From contig JAMFTG010000217.1 of the NCBI GenBank assembly GCA_023974075.1, forward strand, positions 62,001-126,000: a stretch of DNA of 64,000 bases. The letters run 5' to 3'. Shown here in pieces: positions 56,045 through 64,000 of this stretch (position 1 is its first letter; each line of letters begins with the position of its first letter). The position numbers and the translations under genes were made by a program. The notes beneath the pieces are model-generated. The model ran no database searches, had not been told where the DNA came from, and worked only from the letters and a program-made list of their open reading frames with translations. The DNA is from Chaenocephalus aceratus (taxonomy: Eukaryota; Chordata; Actinopteri; Perciformes; Channichthyidae).

Positions 56045-57047
56045 CCATTAATACGTTCAGCGGGCACTCCTGCTGCCTTTAATACATGTATTATTTGCCA
56101 TTAAATGACTCAAATATATTACATTAAATATCAGCCCATATCTTGGTTTTTCCGAGAGGAATCCTTATTTAGTTTATTGTATTTATTGTTATTATCATAC
56201 CTTTTTTACTTCTTTGTGCTATATAAATAAAGCTGGAATCAAACTTTAAAAATAAGTAGTACCGAAGTATCACCAGTGGTGTAAAATAAGTACATTTACT
56301 CAAGTACTGTACTGTAATTTTGAGGGTACTTGTGCTTTACTTGAGTATTTCCATGTCTTGCTACTTTGTACTTCTACTCCACTACTCTTCAGAGGTACAT
56401 GGTGTACTTTTCCTCCACTACATGTATTTAATCCCTTTAGTTACTTCACAGATGTGGATGAATGATGTGAAATATGATAAAGTGTTAAATCAGACTTTAG
56501 TTCCACCTGGAGTAAATCCACCAGCTACCCTGCAGTCTACAAAGTCATTCAGACTAGCTGCACCTTCACCAGCTTTGAGAACACTTTCATGATCAATCAT
56601 TATAAAACATATCATATATATTATTCTGAAATGGACCAATCTGCACAACGACTACTTTCACTGTCGCTACTTTAACTATATGTTGATTCTACTTTTACTC
56701 GAGTAACATTTTGAATGCAGGACTTTGAGATTAATACTTATGAAACATCACTTTTGTTTCATACATAGTTTATTTGGTATTCAACACAATGCATGTACAT
56801 ACATGTTTTGTATATATATATTTGAAACCTATAATACAGTGTTGAGAAGGAGTATAATAGGGGACCTTTAAAGGTGGTACAGTTGTTTTGTTCAGCCTGT
56901 AGAAGTGTCTTAACAGTTTCCTGCCTGTGTATCATGGCATAAGCATCATTCAATCAAAACACCACTCAAGTACTGTACTGTAATGAAAGGAGACTTACAG
57001 CAGGACAGTCAGAGGAAACCACAGACAGTTTTAAAATGCAATCACTG
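56045..57047. other. hmgcs1-ythdc2 spacer
   Basis: Mostly a copy of the AAGTACATTTACTCAAGTAC family (about 56272-56720) and, at about 56853-56875, an AATAGGGGACCTTTAA MITE end. No gene recognised. Confidence 0.45.
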
Positions 57048-57053
57048 TTTATT
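57048..57053 (-). terminator. ythdc2 polyadenylation signal
   Basis: TTTATT on the plus strand, AATAAA on the minus, about 610 bp after the stop codon. Confidence 0.5.
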
Positions 57054-57660
57054 TATGTCAACCCATTAACACAATCACGAGGCTGACTGAAACACCTCTC
57101 CTCATACAGCAGCAACGTTCAAGATTGAAATTCTAACAACATATATTAAGATTTCTTCATCCAAGAAACTAAACCGTTGACAGATTTGTCAAAACGAGTC
57201 TCGTAACCTTTAACACAGAACAACTATTCTAAGAGACGGGAGGTGTTACTCGAGTGGAGAAGCAGTGTTCATGCGTGTATTGGTGGAAGTGTGTCAAAAC
57301 ATTACATTAAAAAGTAACACGACAACGAACTGAACTGTAGCTTCTGTGTTTATCCAATCTTAATAGTTATACAACCTATTTTATCCTCTCCACAATAAAA
57401 TAAAAACACAAGATACCATTTGATAAGAACATGAGTACCCATTTGAATACAAAGAGATAAAAGCAGAGAAATCAAATAAATAGTAAAACACATAAACAGA
57501 AGCCAACAAGAACGTCCACTGTATCACATCGTCCCCTCGCGCTCACTGGTAGTGTGGTCTTTAATGCAAAATAGAATATCTCAGAGAATTGATAGAAAAA
57601 TACATCTTTCGATCAATATACACCGTATGCATGTAGTTCAGGATGCGTGTGAACAGACTG

Positions 57661-63342
<5,682 letters not shown>

Positions 63343-63360
63343 CTGTGGGACAAACGACAA

Positions 63361-64000
63361 TACATCTCTTTAGTTTTCTTTGTCTTGTCTTCATTAGGAT
63401 CCCAATGGAGCGCCGCGTCCTAAAACCAGGAAGTAAACTCCTTCCGGTTCCTTCGACAAAAACCCAATGCAATTTCTCCGTAGGATTTTGGAAAATAGCT
63501 GGAACTAATGTCTGTGGTTGAAACACATTGAAGAGACGGATCACGTTTTGTTCAGCCGGATAATCTCCACATGTCTACCCTACTTTTATCATTTTCGAAT
63601 CATAAATCTAGTCGCAAGAAGCAAAATGCTAACGTTATGCTATAAAGGAACTACAGCCGGGTCGCTGCTTCAACGTCACGCCGACTTAAGATCCATATTC
63701 AAACATACAGATTCAAAATGGTACGAGTTGAAGTGTTTGTTTGAACACTTTGCAGGAGGCAGGGACTTGCTTTCAAGCAGAACAGAAACTAACTTAGAGG
63801 AGTGTTTACGTGTTCGGCGTAATGACGTACAACGGCCTCGACAACTTCTGTAGTCCAATTCAGCCACTTGGTAAATGGCTTAGCCCCACCATGAAAAATG
63901 ATGTTAAAGTTAGCAAAATAAAGTCCGCCAACTCACGGAGTAAATTGCACAGACAGCAGTTAGTAAGATTGATTTCAGCAGCCACGGTTTTGAAATACCG
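63361..64000. other. ythdc2 intron at right edge
   Basis: No exon recognised. CTTCCGGTTCCTTCGACAAA and CCGTAGGATTTTGGAAAATA look like a fish interspersed repeat. A 111-codon plus ORF at 63518-63853 resembles nothing I know. Confidence 0.35.

Overview
This is nuclear DNA from a ray-finned (teleost, probably percomorph) fish. The genes are intron-rich and vertebrate-like, with GT-AG junctions. The spaces between exons are packed with fish-type DNA transposons (hAT, Tc1/mariner, TTAA-flanked and Harbinger-like miniature elements), LINE 3' fragments, a tRNA-derived SINE, long (CA)n/(GT)n tracts and minisatellites. I see no prokaryotic or viral features.

Gene order, left to right: (1) 1-634 (+), the C-terminal end of an interferon-induced very large GTPase (GVIN1/VLIG-like) with a one-base frameshift. 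(2) 635-11663, gene-poor DNA with a Tc1 fossil, a LINE fragment and a 3.3-kb hAT carrying a KIAA1586-like ORF remnant. (3) 11664-27199 (+), crat, carnitine O-acetyltransferase: 14 coding exons, 635 aa, C-terminal AKL peroxisomal signal. (4) 28955-37390 (+), psmb10-like proteasome beta2/beta2i subunit: 8 exons, 278 aa, ISRE-like motifs upstream. (5) about 38030-43395 (+), cenpa, centromeric histone H3: 4 coding exons, 149 aa, CCAAT + CHR promoter. (6) 46735-54009 (-) plus upstream noncoding exon(s), hmgcs1, cytosolic HMG-CoA synthase: 9 coding exons, 513 codons once a one-base insertion is discounted. (7) 57661-63342 (-), the last two coding exons of ythdc2; the rest lies beyond the right edge.

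The genes do not form one pathway. crat (acyl-carnitine/CoA balance) and hmgcs1 (sterol synthesis) both handle acetyl-CoA. The GVIN-like gene and psmb10 are both interferon-linked families. cenpa is a cell-cycle gene and ythdc2 an m6A reader/helicase. I found no clear undescribed multi-gene system. The unusual content is structural. Minisatellites have repeatedly expanded inside transposon copies. Copies of a crat exon end with its splice donor are embedded in intronic repeats. Long complementary arrays lie in alternating orientation in psmb10 introns and bracket exon pairs. A small hAT derivative sits beside its longer relative in the same window. Exon boundaries were read by eye from splice consensus, reading-frame continuity and resemblance to known families; no search was run.
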